A stretch of 64,000 nucleotides of DNA from Pseudomonas grimontii (GTDB lineage: Bacteria > Pseudomonadota > Gammaproteobacteria > Pseudomonadales > Pseudomonadaceae): assembly GCF_007858185.1 (NCBI RefSeq), contig NZ_VFES01000017.1, positions 106,123 through 170,122 on the forward strand, read 5' to 3'. The translations under genes and the position numbers were made by a program. Of this stretch, positions 29,072-37,939 are shown piece after piece; position 1 is the first letter of the stretch; each line of letters opens with the position of its first letter. A model generated the notes under the pieces. It did not search any database and had not been told where the DNA came from. It saw nothing but the letters and a program-made list of their open reading frames with translations.

Positions 29072-29232
29072 CCACCGTTGAAACACCGCATGTAATCCCT
29101 CTGGAAAAAAAGTAACATTTACGGCCAATTCTGAGTGTTGAGCAGCCCCCAAGGGGTGCCGCACGCTGTTCACTCAGACGGTTCCGCAGCCGACTGCCGA
29201 ACACCCATCGATGACCCAGAGCCTCCCCCGCC

Positions 29233-30357
29233 ATGCCCCTGCTCGACAGCCCCTTCGCCCAGCTCGATCTGATCCGCCAGCCAGAGCAACATAACGATCC
29301 ACTGCAAGCCTTCGACGCCGCCGACGAGTACCTGCTCAGCTATCTGGCCGAACAACAACCGACCGCTGCGACGCGCGTGCTGGTGCTCAATGACAGCTTC
29401 GGCGCCCTGGCTGCCAGCCTGGAAGGCCGGGTGCAGGTAACCTCCAGCGGTGACTCGTTCCTGGCCGCCATGGGCCTGGATAAAAACCTGGTGCGCAATG
29501 GCAAAGCCTTTGATGCCGTGCCGTTCATCCCCGCCAGCGAAGTGCCCAGCGGGCCGTTCGACCGGGTGCTGATCCGCGTGCCCAAGACCCTCGCATTGCT
29601 GGAAGAACAACTGATCCGCCTGCACGGCCAACTGGCGCCGGGCGCCGAGGTGATCGCCGGGGCGATGATCAAGCACCTGCCCCGGGCGGCCGGTGAGTTG
29701 CTGGAGCGCTATATCGGGCCGATGCACGCCTCCCTGGCGGTCAAGAAGGCCCGGTTGCTGATCGCCACGCTGGCCGACCGACCCGTCGCCGTGTCGCCCT
29801 ACCCAACGCGCTACGCCCTGGACGCGCCGGCGATTGAACTGCTGAACCATGCCAACGTGTTCTGCCGTGAAGGCCTGGACATTGGCACCCGCGCCTTCCT
29901 GCCGCACCTGCCGAAAAACCTCGGCAGTGCCCGTGTGGCGGACCTGGGGTGCGGCAATGGTGTACTGGCGATTGCCAGCGCCCTGCAAAACCCTGAGGCG
30001 CACTACACCCTGGTGGACGAGTCCTACATGGCTGTGCAATCGGCGCTGGAGAACTGGCAAGCCGCCCTCGGCGATAGGGATGTGACAGTACGCGCCGGCG
30101 ACGGCCTCGCAGGCCAGGAGCCGGATTCCCTCGACGTGGTGCTGTGCAACCCGCCGTTCCACCAGCAGCAGGTGGTCGGCGACTTCCTTGCCTGGCGCAT
30201 GTTCCAGCAGGCCCGGGAAGCACTGGTGGTCGGCGGCGCCCTGTATATCGTCGGCAACCGTCACCTGGGTTATCACAGCAAGTTGGCGCGTTTGTTCCGG
30301 GGCGTCGAGCAGGTGGCCGCCACACCGAAGTTTGTGATTCTCAAAGCGCGCAAATAA
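29233..30357 (+). CDS. rlmG: 23S rRNA guanine-N2 methyltransferase RlmG
   Basis: The 374-residue protein has a degenerate N-terminal methyltransferase-like half and a catalytic C-terminal half with the SAM motif VADLGCGNGVLAI and the catalytic NPPFHQQ (motif IV, N-P-P-F/Y) used by base N-methyltransferases. RlmG methylates G1835 of 23S rRNA; RsmC is the close paralog acting on 16S G1207. Length and NPPFHQQQVVGDF favour RlmG. It is transcribed alone. Confidence 0.82.
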   Translation: MPLLDSPFAQLDLIRQPEQHNDPLQAFDAADEYLLSYLAEQQPTAATRVLVLNDSFGALAASLEGRVQVTSSGDSFLAAMGLDKNLVRNGKAFDAVPFIPASEVPSGPFDRVLIRVPKTLALLEEQLIRLHGQLAPGAEVIAGAMIKHLPRAAGELLERYIGPMHASLAVKKARLLIATLADRPVAVSPYPTRYALDAPAIELLNHANVFCREGLDIGTRAFLPHLPKNLGSARVADLGCGNGVLAIASALQNPEAHYTLVDESYMAVQSALENWQAALGDRDVTVRAGDGLAGQEPDSLDVVLCNPPFHQQQVVGDFLAWRMFQQAREALVVGGALYIVGNRHLGYHSKLARLFRGVEQVAATPKFVILKARK

Positions 30358-30393
30358 AAAAAGCCCTGCCCTTCCAAAAGAAGCACAGGGCTT
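30354..30393 (-). terminator. Intrinsic terminator of the cioAB operon
   Basis: On the minus strand AAGCCCTG pairs with CAGGGCTT and is followed by a T run reaching the rlmG stop codon. It lies about 47 bases after the DUF2474 gene. Confidence 0.8.
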
Positions 30394-30439
30394 GCCCTCA
30401 AGTTAACAGGCAGCGGGCCGCGAAGCCCGGATCGGGATG

Positions 30440-30607
30440 TCAGTGGGTGGTCAGGCCGGCCGCATTCATGAACATGCGCATCAGGCTGGCCACGACGAAC
30501 AGGGCCAGCACACTGCCGGTCCAGATCATCGCCAGCCACCCCAGGCGCCGCCACAACGGCTGTTTCTCGGCCTGTTCGATCTCGTGCAACGTAGGTTTGC
30601 CGGACAT
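30440..30607 (-). CDS. DUF2474 small membrane protein of the cyanide-insensitive oxidase operon
   Basis: This 55-residue gene encodes a charged N-terminus (MSGKPTLHEIEQAEKQPLW), one transmembrane helix (about residues 22-41) and a short tail. It starts 13 bases after the cioB stop codon with GGAGGGTCG upstream of the ATG. DUF2474 proteins are single-helix companions of bd-type oxidases, probably analogous in role to CydX, which stabilises the heme-binding subunit. That function is inferred from context and size. Confidence 0.85.
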   Translation of the reverse strand: MSGKPTLHEIEQAEKQPLWRRLGWLAMIWTGSVLALFVVASLMRMFMNAAGLTTH

Positions 30608-30619
30608 GCAACGACCCTC

Positions 30620-31627
30620 CTAGTGATAACCGTCTTCGTGGGTGACCTTGCCGCGGAACACGTAATAGCTCCAGAAGGTGTAGCCCAGGATGAACGGGAT
30701 GATGAACAAGGTGCCCACCAGCATGAAGCCTTGGCTCTGCGGCGGCGCAGCGGCATCCCAGATCGACACCGATGGCGGGATGATGTTCGGCCACAGGCTG
30801 ATCCCCAGGCCGCTGTAGCCGAGGAAGATCAACACCAGCGTCAGCAGGAACGGCGTGTAGTGGGCGTTACGCGCCACGGCGCGGATCAACCCGTACATGG
30901 TCACCAGCACCAGGATCGGTACCGGCAGAAACCAGAACAGGTTCGGCAGGGTGAACCAGCGCGAGGCGATTTCCGGGTGCGACAGCGGGGTCCAGACACT
31001 CACGATACCAATCACCGCCAGCACCACGAAGGCCAACGGCCGCGCCAGGTTGTGCATCTTCTCTTGCAACGGGCCTTCGGTTTTCATGATCAGCCAGGTG
31101 CAGCCGAGCAACGCATAGGCCACGATCAGCGCCACACCGCAGAACATCGTGAACGGTGTGAGCCAGTCCAGCGAGCCGCCGGCAAACTGGCGATTGACCA
31201 CCGGGATCCCGTCGATAAACGCGCCCAGCGCTACACCCTGGAAGAACGTGGCCGCCAGCGAGCCGCCGATAAACGCCTTGTCCCACAGGTGACGCTTGTG
31301 GTCCTTGGCCTTGAAGCGGAACTCGAAGGCCACGCCACGAAAGATCAGCCCGATCAGCATCAGGATCAGCGGCAGGTACAGCGCCGACAACACCACCGAA
31401 TAGGCCAGCGGGAACGCGCCGAACAACGCCGCGCCGCCGAGTACCAGCCAGGTTTCGTTACCGTCCCAGACCGGGGCCACGGTGTTCATCATCACGTCAC
31501 GGTCGGTCTTGCCCGGAATAAACGGGAAGAGGATGCCGATGCCCAGGTCGAAGCCGTCCATGACCACGTACATCATGATGCCGAAGATGATGATCACGGC
31601 CCAGATCAGCGGAAGATCAATACCCAT
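30620..31627 (-). CDS. cioB: Cyanide-insensitive terminal oxidase subunit II
   Basis: The 335-residue polytopic subunit II of a bd-type quinol oxidase has the CydB-family start FGIMMYVVMDGFDLGIGILFP and PVWDGNETWLVLGG. With CioA it oxidises ubiquinol and reduces oxygen in the inner membrane without a proton pump. The start codon is separated from the cioA stop codon by a single base, indicating translational coupling. The DUF2474 gene follows. Confidence 0.93.
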   Translation of the reverse strand: MGIDLPLIWAVIIIFGIMMYVVMDGFDLGIGILFPFIPGKTDRDVMMNTVAPVWDGNETWLVLGGAALFGAFPLAYSVVLSALYLPLILMLIGLIFRGVAFEFRFKAKDHKRHLWDKAFIGGSLAATFFQGVALGAFIDGIPVVNRQFAGGSLDWLTPFTMFCGVALIVAYALLGCTWLIMKTEGPLQEKMHNLARPLAFVVLAVIGIVSVWTPLSHPEIASRWFTLPNLFWFLPVPILVLVTMYGLIRAVARNAHYTPFLLTLVLIFLGYSGLGISLWPNIIPPSVSIWDAAAPPQSQGFMLVGTLFIIPFILGYTFWSYYVFRGKVTHEDGYH

Positions 31628-31628
31628 C

Positions 31629-33062
31629 TCAATGCCCCTTGTGCTGGAGGTGGTCGTCATCGCTGCCATCGTCGGCAGCCGACAACGGACGCGCCGGTGT
31701 GCGTTTCTGGCCAGGGCCACCGTGGGTCGGCTCGGTGCCTTCGTGGGTCACGGGGCCTTTGCGCACCAGGCGCATCATGTAGCCCAGGCCTGCGCCAAAC
31801 AGCGCGAAGTACACCACCACGAACAACACCAGGGTGATCGTCATCTGCGCCAGGCTATGCCCGGAAGAAGCATCCGCCGTGCGCATCAACCCGTAGACCA
31901 CCCACGGCTGGCGGCCGATTTCGGTGGTGAACCAACCGGCGAGAATCGCGATCAGGCCAGACGGGCCCATCCACAGCGCCAGGTACAGGAACGGTTTGGA
32001 CGTGTACATCTTGTCGCCCCGGCGCAGCCAGAGGCTGAACAGGCCGGTGAAGATCATCAGGAAGCCCAGGCCGACCATGACCCGGAACGACCAGAACACG
32101 ATGGTCGAATTCGGCCGGTCTTGCGGCGGGAATTCCTTGAGCGCCGGCACCTGTTTGTCCAGGGAGTGGGTCAGGATCAGGCTGCCAAGGTACGGAATTT
32201 CCACCGCGTACTTGGTTTTTTCGGCCTTCATGTCCGGCCAGCCAAACAGGATCAGCGGCGTTGGCTCATTGCCTTTGTTTTCCCAGTGGCCTTCGATGGC
32301 GGCGATTTTTGCCGGCTGGTGCTCGAGGGTGTTGAGGCCATGGAAGTCACCGATCACCGCCTGGATAGGCGCCACGATCAGAGCCATCCACATCGCCATC
32401 GACAACATTTTGCGGATCGCCGGGTTGTCCTTGCCGCGCAGCAAGTGCCAGGCCGCCGAGGAGCCGACGAAGAACGCGGTGGCCACAAAGGCCGCCGTAG
32501 CCATATGCGCCAGCCGGTAGGGGAACGAGGGGTTGAAGATCACCGCCAGCCAGTCAGTAGGAATCACGCGGCCATCGATGATTTCAAAGCCTTGCGGCGT
32601 TTGCATCCAGCTGTTGGACGCCAGGATCCAAAAGGTCGAGATCAACGTACCGACGGCCACCATCACCGTGGAGAAGAAGTGCAGCTTGCGCCCCACCTTG
32701 TTCCAGCCGAACAGCATCACGCCGAGGAAACCGGCTTCGAGGAAGAAGGCCGTAAGCACTTCGTACGTCAGAAGCGGCCCGGTGACGGCGCCGGCGAAGT
32801 CCGAGAAGCGGCTCCAGTTGGTACCGAACTGGTAGGCCATGACCAAACCGGAGACCACGCCCATGCCGAAGTTGACGGCAAAGATCTTCGACCAGAAATG
32901 GTAGAGGTCACGGTAGGTGTCGTTGTGGGTCTTGAGCCACAAGCCTTCCAGCACCGCGAGGTAACTGGCCAGGCCGATGGTGATCGCCGGGAACAGGATG
33001 TGGAACGAGATGGTGAACGCGAACTGAATTCGGGCGAGATCTAGCGCCTCCAAACCGAACAT
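31629..33062 (-). CDS. cioA: Cyanide-insensitive terminal oxidase subunit I
   Basis: The 477-residue subunit I carries the heme ligands His in FHILFPAITIG and the GRQPWVVYGLMRT segment. The quinol-binding Q-loop is short, as in cyanide-insensitive (Cio) enzymes. It supports respiration in the presence of cyanide and at low oxygen. The start at 33062 (MFGLEALDLARIQFAF) is the family start; an open extension to 33122 is not family-like. A consensus ANR/FNR box lies about 158 bases upstream, so oxygen-dependent control is likely. Confidence 0.95.
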   Translation of the reverse strand: MFGLEALDLARIQFAFTISFHILFPAITIGLASYLAVLEGLWLKTHNDTYRDLYHFWSKIFAVNFGMGVVSGLVMAYQFGTNWSRFSDFAGAVTGPLLTYEVLTAFFLEAGFLGVMLFGWNKVGRKLHFFSTVMVAVGTLISTFWILASNSWMQTPQGFEIIDGRVIPTDWLAVIFNPSFPYRLAHMATAAFVATAFFVGSSAAWHLLRGKDNPAIRKMLSMAMWMALIVAPIQAVIGDFHGLNTLEHQPAKIAAIEGHWENKGNEPTPLILFGWPDMKAEKTKYAVEIPYLGSLILTHSLDKQVPALKEFPPQDRPNSTIVFWSFRVMVGLGFLMIFTGLFSLWLRRGDKMYTSKPFLYLALWMGPSGLIAILAGWFTTEIGRQPWVVYGLMRTADASSGHSLAQMTITLVLFVVVYFALFGAGLGYMMRLVRKGPVTHEGTEPTHGGPGQKRTPARPLSAADDGSDDDHLQHKGH

Positions 33063-33219
33063 AAGTCTTCCTCTGTCAGGTAATACCGGCTGCTGGCGGG
33101 AGCCTGCACCCACTGCCCCCACGGATATGGAGTCTGGCGAATTTCAATTCGTTTCTTTTTTTAACCAACCACGTAGGGAATCGGGCCTTGCGGCCACCAG
33201 AACAAATTCTGAAATGACT

Positions 33220-33233
33220 TTGATCTGGATCAA
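33220..33233. promoter_or_regulatory. ANR/FNR box upstream of cioAB
   Basis: TTGATCTGGATCAA matches the TTGAT-N4-ATCAA consensus exactly. In P. aeruginosa ANR represses cioAB under low oxygen, which fits this location. The divergent MFS gene begins 148 bases on the other side, so that gene could be affected instead. The rest of the 318-base region between the two genes shows no other clear element. Confidence 0.8.
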
Positions 33234-33380
33234 TCACAGTCAAAAGAGTAGTCCCATTTTCGCGGTTGGCCTGTGTGGTCTTTTGCCGCGTGACAGCTTG
33301 CCTCAGCCTTCTTCTGGCAACTAATTGTTACAGCTTGATGCTAATCTGGCCCTTCCCTCCGGCCTTGACCTGAATTTCCG

Positions 33381-34631
33381 ATGCCTAGTGAACCCGCGTT
33401 GCTGTTACGTCACCACCGCCCTTTCATCGCGTTCTGGCTGGCACGGATCTTCACCGCCAGCGGCTTCCAGATGCTTACCGTGGCCATTGGCTGGAACCTC
33501 TACCAACTCACCGGCAACGTGCTGGACCTGGGGCTGGTCGGCTTGGTGGAGTTCGTGCCGCGCGTGCTGTTCATGCTGCACACCGGGCATGTGGCCGACC
33601 GCTATGAGCGACGCAAAGTCGCGGCCATCTGCCAGACCGTGCAGGCGCTGATTGCCCTCTCCCTGGCCATCGGCGGCCTGACCGGCAACGTGACCCGCGA
33701 GATGATCTTTATCCTGGCCTTCCTGCTCGGCGCCGCGCGCTCGTTTGAAATGCCCACCACCCAGGCGCTGTTGCCGAGCATTGTGCCCAGCGCACTGTTC
33801 CCGCGCGCCGTGGCCTCGTCGCAGTCGGCCCAGCAACTGGCAACCATCGTCGCCCCGGCGCTCGGTGGTTTGCTTTACGCCTTCGGCAGCGTCTGGGTGT
33901 ATGGGCCCACGGTGGTGCTGTACATCATTGCCTGCGTGCTGACCCTCAACCTGCCCGCCCGCCAGACCCCGCTCAATAAAGGCAAGGCCACCCTCGATTC
34001 GCTGCTGGCCGGCATCCGCTTTATTCGCAGCCGCCCAGACATTCTCGGGGCGATTTCCCTCGACCTGTTCGCCGTGCTGCTGGGCGGCGCCACCGCGTTG
34101 CTGCCAGTGTTCGCCAAGGACATCCTGCTGACCGGCGCCTGGGGCCTGGGCCTGTTACGTTCGGCGCCGGCGGTGGGCGCCTTGTTGATGTCACTGTGGC
34201 TGGCACGCTTTTCGGTAGATCGAAAGGTCGGCCGGGTGATGTTCACCGCTGTCGGCGTATTCGGCGTGGCGACCATCGCCTTCGGCCTGTCCACCTCGTT
34301 CTGGTTTTCCCTGGCGGTGCTGGTGGTGCTGGGCGCGGCCGACATGATCAGCATGGTGATCCGCGCCTCCTTTGTGCAACTGGAAACCCCGGATGAAATG
34401 CGTGGGCGGGTGAGCGCGGTCAACGGCCTGTTTATCGGTGCATCCAACCAACTGGGCGAGTTCGAGTCCGGCCTCACCGCCCATTGGTTCGGCACCGTAC
34501 CGGCCGTGGTGATGGGCGGGATCGGTACGCTGGTAGTGACCGGGGTGTGGATCAAACTGTTCCCGACCCTGGCCAACCGGGATCGTATGCATGTGCCGGT
34601 GGAAGAGCCCGCTCAAAAAGCTACCGCATAA
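33381..34631 (+). CDS. MFS exporter of the EntS-like (MFS_3) group
   Basis: The 416-residue protein has about 12 hydrophobic helices. The loop between helices 2 and 3 carries the MFS signature (HVADRYERRKV), and the second half repeats it with variants. Overall it resembles enterobactin-exporter-like major facilitator proteins, which extrude siderophores or drugs. No siderophore genes are adjacent, so the substrate is unknown. It is divergent from cioAB and followed by a REPIN. Confidence 0.8.
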   Translation: MPSEPALLLRHHRPFIAFWLARIFTASGFQMLTVAIGWNLYQLTGNVLDLGLVGLVEFVPRVLFMLHTGHVADRYERRKVAAICQTVQALIALSLAIGGLTGNVTREMIFILAFLLGAARSFEMPTTQALLPSIVPSALFPRAVASSQSAQQLATIVAPALGGLLYAFGSVWVYGPTVVLYIIACVLTLNLPARQTPLNKGKATLDSLLAGIRFIRSRPDILGAISLDLFAVLLGGATALLPVFAKDILLTGAWGLGLLRSAPAVGALLMSLWLARFSVDRKVGRVMFTAVGVFGVATIAFGLSTSFWFSLAVLVVLGAADMISMVIRASFVQLETPDEMRGRVSAVNGLFIGASNQLGEFESGLTAHWFGTVPAVVMGGIGTLVVTGVWIKLFPTLANRDRMHVPVEEPAQKATA

Positions 34632-34633
34632 CC

Positions 34634-34742
34634 CATGTGGGAGGGGGCTTGCTCCCGATAGCGGTGGATCAGCCAACTTATGCTTGGACTGAAACTCCGC
34701 CATCGGGAGCAAGTCGAATCGTCGCACCGCCCCTCCCACATT
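34634..34742. repeat. GI-type REPIN with a 16-bp insertion in one arm
   Basis: The left arm is standard (GTGGGAGGGGGCTTGC). In the right arm, 16 bases (34714-34729, TCGAATCGTCGCACCG) interrupt the hairpin between AAG and CCCCTCCCAC. The identical cassette is seen in the REPIN at 41588 and, nearly so, in a different REP family at 53491. Confidence 0.9.
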
Positions 34743-34769
34743 TGGATCTTCACTGTTTGCTGGACCGCG

Positions 34770-36953
34770 TCAGAGCACCTTGTCCAGGGTGATCGGAAAC
34801 TCCCGCACTCGCTTGCCGGTGGCATGGTAAATCGCATTCGCCACCGCCGCCGCCACGCCGACAATGCCGATCTCGCCCACGCCTTTGGACCCAAGGGCGT
34901 TGACGACTTCGTCGTGTTCTTCAACAAACACCACGTCTATGTCGCCGATATCGGCATTTACCGGGATGTGATACTCGGCCAGGCTGTGGTTCATGTAGCG
35001 TCCCAACTGATGGTCGACCTGGGTCTCTTCGTGAAGGGCCATGCCGATGCCCCACACCACCCCGCCGAGGATCTGGCTACGCGCCATCTTCGGGTTGACC
35101 ACCCGCCCGGCCGCAATGGCGCTGACCACGCGGCTGACCTTGATCGTGCCCAAGTCCTCATCCACCCGTACCTCGACGAACACCGCCGAATGGGTGGCGG
35201 TGGCGTAACCTTCGCGTTTCTTGTCCGGTTCGCTGTCGACCTGGACCTCCAAGGCCTCTTCGCCACTGTCCTTGACCAGTTGCGCCAACGACACACTCAC
35301 GTCGCCGGTGTGCAGTTGGCCGTTTTCAAAACGCACGGACTCGGCATCCTTGAACACCGGGTAAGTCTGCCGGGCGATGGTCAGCAGTTTGGCGGTCAAC
35401 GCTTGGCAGGCTTGCTGCACGGCGGTGCCGACGGACGACACGGTGAACGAGCCGCCTTGCAGCGGTGCCGTGGGCAATGACGAGTCGCCGAGCAGAAACA
35501 CCACGTCCTCCACCGCCACACCACTGGCCTGCGCCGCGATCTGGGTCATCACCGTGTAGGTGCCGGTGCCAATGTCCGTGGTGGCGCTGCTGACCGTCAG
35601 TTTGCCCTCGGCGTCGATGCGCGCCTTGGCGCTGGCCTTCATCTGCATGGCCTCCCACACGCCACCGGCCATGCCCCAGCCGATCAACTGGGAGCCGTCG
35701 CGCATGCTGCGCGGTTCCGGATTGCGCTGGCGCCAGCCGAAGCGCTCGGCACCTTCGCTGTAACATTCGCGCAGCGCCTTGCTGGACCAGGGTTTATCTT
35801 CGTTCTGGTTGCGCTCGGCGTAGTTGACCAGCCGCAGTTGCACCGGGTCCATGCCCAAGGCGCACGCCAACTCGTCCATGGCGCACTCCAGGCCAATCAC
35901 GCCCAACGCGGCGCCGGGCGCGCGCATGTCCAGTGGCGTGAACACATCCAGCGGCACCAGCTTGTAGGTCAGTTGCACGTTATCGCAGTGGTAAAGCATG
36001 CCGCTCCACTCCACCACGTGCTCGCTGAAATCTTCGAAGCGCGAGGTCTGGCCAATCGCCGTATGCCCCAAGGCCAGCAGGCGACCATTGGCGGCGGCGC
36101 CCATCTGCAAACGCTGCAACGTGCGCGGGCGGTAGCCGAAGGTGAACATCTGCTGGCGGGTCAGGGTGACGCGCACCGAGCGCTTGAGCGCCAGGGATGC
36201 CATCACCGCCAAGGGCAATTGATACTGCGGACGCAAGCCCGAGCCGAAGGCACCGCCGACGAATGCAGCAAAGATGCGCACCTGGCTGTTATCCAGGCCG
36301 AACACCTTTTGCACATAGGCCTGGCAGTTCTGCGGGCCCTGGGTCTTGTCGTGGATATGCAAGGTGCCATCCGGCTGATACAGCACGGTACTGGCGTGGG
36401 GTTCCATGGGGTTGTGGTGTTCGATGGGCGTGCTGTAGTGCAGGTCGAGACTGACGGCGGCAGCGGCCCACTCGGCCTGGAAGTTGCCGCGTGGCTTGGG
36501 CGGCGTTTGCGGTGAAGCATGGGCCTGTTCCTGTTCGGCGAGCAGGTCGGTCTCGAAGTCTTCGCACGCGTATTCGATCTCTACCAGCGAGCCGGCATGC
36601 CGCGCCAGTTCGAGGTTGTCGGCAAGCACCAGGGCCAGGGGCTGGCCGCTGTACAGCACACGGTCGTTATACAGCGGGCGAAACGGTGAGCCGTCCGCCG
36701 CGTCATCATCCTGGAAGGCATCGTCGTAACTGGCGATTTTCGGCCGGTTGAGGTGATGGATAACCGCCACCACGCCCGGCAGGGCCAGTGCCCTGGCCGC
36801 GTCGATAGCCAGCACACGGCCCTTGGCGATAGTGCTGGACACCACACTGCCGTGGAGCAGGCCGTCTTCGGGGAACTCGCCGGCATAACGCGCCTGGCCG
36901 GTGACCTTGAGCAGACCGTCGACACGGTCCAGGGGTTTGCCAAGGGCAGTCAT
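34770..36953 (-). CDS. Molybdenum hydroxylase large subunit (PaoC/xanthine-dehydrogenase family)
   Basis: The 727-residue molybdopterin-binding subunit shows an N-terminal a/b hammerhead, Moco-binding segments (GGAFGSGLRPQYQL, AFVGG) and the catalytic Glu in KGVGEIGIVG near the C-terminus. It catalyses oxidative hydroxylation of an aldehyde or N-heterocycle, with electrons passed to the other two subunits. The set resembles E. coli PaoABC (YagTSR). It overlaps the FAD-subunit gene by four bases (ATGA). The true substrate is not determined by the sequence. Confidence 0.88.
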   Translation of the reverse strand: MTALGKPLDRVDGLLKVTGQARYAGEFPEDGLLHGSVVSSTIAKGRVLAIDAARALALPGVVAVIHHLNRPKIASYDDAFQDDDAADGSPFRPLYNDRVLYSGQPLALVLADNLELARHAGSLVEIEYACEDFETDLLAEQEQAHASPQTPPKPRGNFQAEWAAAAVSLDLHYSTPIEHHNPMEPHASTVLYQPDGTLHIHDKTQGPQNCQAYVQKVFGLDNSQVRIFAAFVGGAFGSGLRPQYQLPLAVMASLALKRSVRVTLTRQQMFTFGYRPRTLQRLQMGAAANGRLLALGHTAIGQTSRFEDFSEHVVEWSGMLYHCDNVQLTYKLVPLDVFTPLDMRAPGAALGVIGLECAMDELACALGMDPVQLRLVNYAERNQNEDKPWSSKALRECYSEGAERFGWRQRNPEPRSMRDGSQLIGWGMAGGVWEAMQMKASAKARIDAEGKLTVSSATTDIGTGTYTVMTQIAAQASGVAVEDVVFLLGDSSLPTAPLQGGSFTVSSVGTAVQQACQALTAKLLTIARQTYPVFKDAESVRFENGQLHTGDVSVSLAQLVKDSGEEALEVQVDSEPDKKREGYATATHSAVFVEVRVDEDLGTIKVSRVVSAIAAGRVVNPKMARSQILGGVVWGIGMALHEETQVDHQLGRYMNHSLAEYHIPVNADIGDIDVVFVEEHDEVVNALGSKGVGEIGIVGVAAAVANAIYHATGKRVREFPITLDKVL

Positions 36954-37939
36954 GGGCGTTCTCCTGCGACGGCAGCGTCGCTCAGGGCGCGGATCATTGC
37001 GCGGCGCGCCAGCTTGATCTTGAAGCCGTTGTGTTCCAGCGGCTCTGCGTCTTGCAGCACCGCGTCGGCGGCGTTGCTGAAGGTCTCGCGGCTGACCACC
37101 TGGCCGATCAGCGAGGCTTCCACCGCGCGGTCACGCCAGGGTTTATGGGCCACGCCGCCAAGGGCCAGGCGCGCGTCGACGATTCGCTCGCCCTCCAATT
37201 CAAGCGCGGCGGCGACAGACACCAACGCAAACGCGTAAGACGCGCGGTCGCGGACTTTCAAATAATGGCTATGACGAGCCAGGTGGTCGGCGGGCAATTC
37301 GATAGCGGTGATCAGCTCATCGTCGGCCAGCTGGTTGTCGCGTTGCGGCGCATCACCGGGCAAGCGGTGGAAGTCGGCAAACTCGATAACCCGCGCACCG
37401 CCACGCCCCTCCACATGCACCCGCGCCTCCAGCGCCGCCAGGGCCACGCACATGTCCGAGGGATGAGTGGCCACGCATTGGTCGCTGGCGCCGAGGATCG
37501 CATGGATACGGTTCAACCCAGTGCGCGCCGGGCAACCGCTGCCGGGCTCACGCTTATTGCACGGCACCGTGGCGTCATAGAAGTAGTAGCAACGGGTGCG
37601 CTGCAACAGGTTGCCACCGGTACTCGCCATATTGCGCAGTTGCGGCGAAGCACCGGCGAGGATCGCCTGGGACAGCAACGGGTAGCGCTGTTCGATCAGC
37701 GGATGCCAGGCCAGGTCGGCATTGCTCACCAGCGCGCCGATCCGCAGGCCGCCCTCGGCGGTTTGTTCAATCTCATTGAGCGGCAGGCCGGTGATGTCGA
37801 TCAGATGCTCGGGGCGGCTGATGTTTTCTTTCATCAAATCCAGCAGGTTGGTGCCGCCGGCAATAAAGCGCGATGCGGCGCTGCTCAGGTGCACGGCTTC
37901 GTGGACATCCGCCGGTTTGCTGTACTGGAAGGGATTCAT
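36950..37939 (-). CDS. Molybdenum hydroxylase FAD subunit with extra Fe-S motif (PaoB-like)
   Basis: The 329-residue subunit binds FAD through SRFIAGGTNLLDLMK and NMASTGGNLLQRTRC. A Cys-rich insertion (CYYFYDATVPCNKREPGSGC) matches the loop that ligates an additional [4Fe-4S] cluster in PaoB, which distinguishes this type from xanthine dehydrogenase. The start at 37939 (MNPFQYSKPAD) is typical of the family. It overlaps both neighbours by four bases, so the three subunits are translationally coupled. Confidence 0.88.
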   Translation of the reverse strand: MNPFQYSKPADVHEAVHLSSAASRFIAGGTNLLDLMKENISRPEHLIDITGLPLNEIEQTAEGGLRIGALVSNADLAWHPLIEQRYPLLSQAILAGASPQLRNMASTGGNLLQRTRCYYFYDATVPCNKREPGSGCPARTGLNRIHAILGASDQCVATHPSDMCVALAALEARVHVEGRGGARVIEFADFHRLPGDAPQRDNQLADDELITAIELPADHLARHSHYLKVRDRASYAFALVSVAAALELEGERIVDARLALGGVAHKPWRDRAVEASLIGQVVSRETFSNAADAVLQDAEPLEHNGFKIKLARRAMIRALSDAAVAGERP

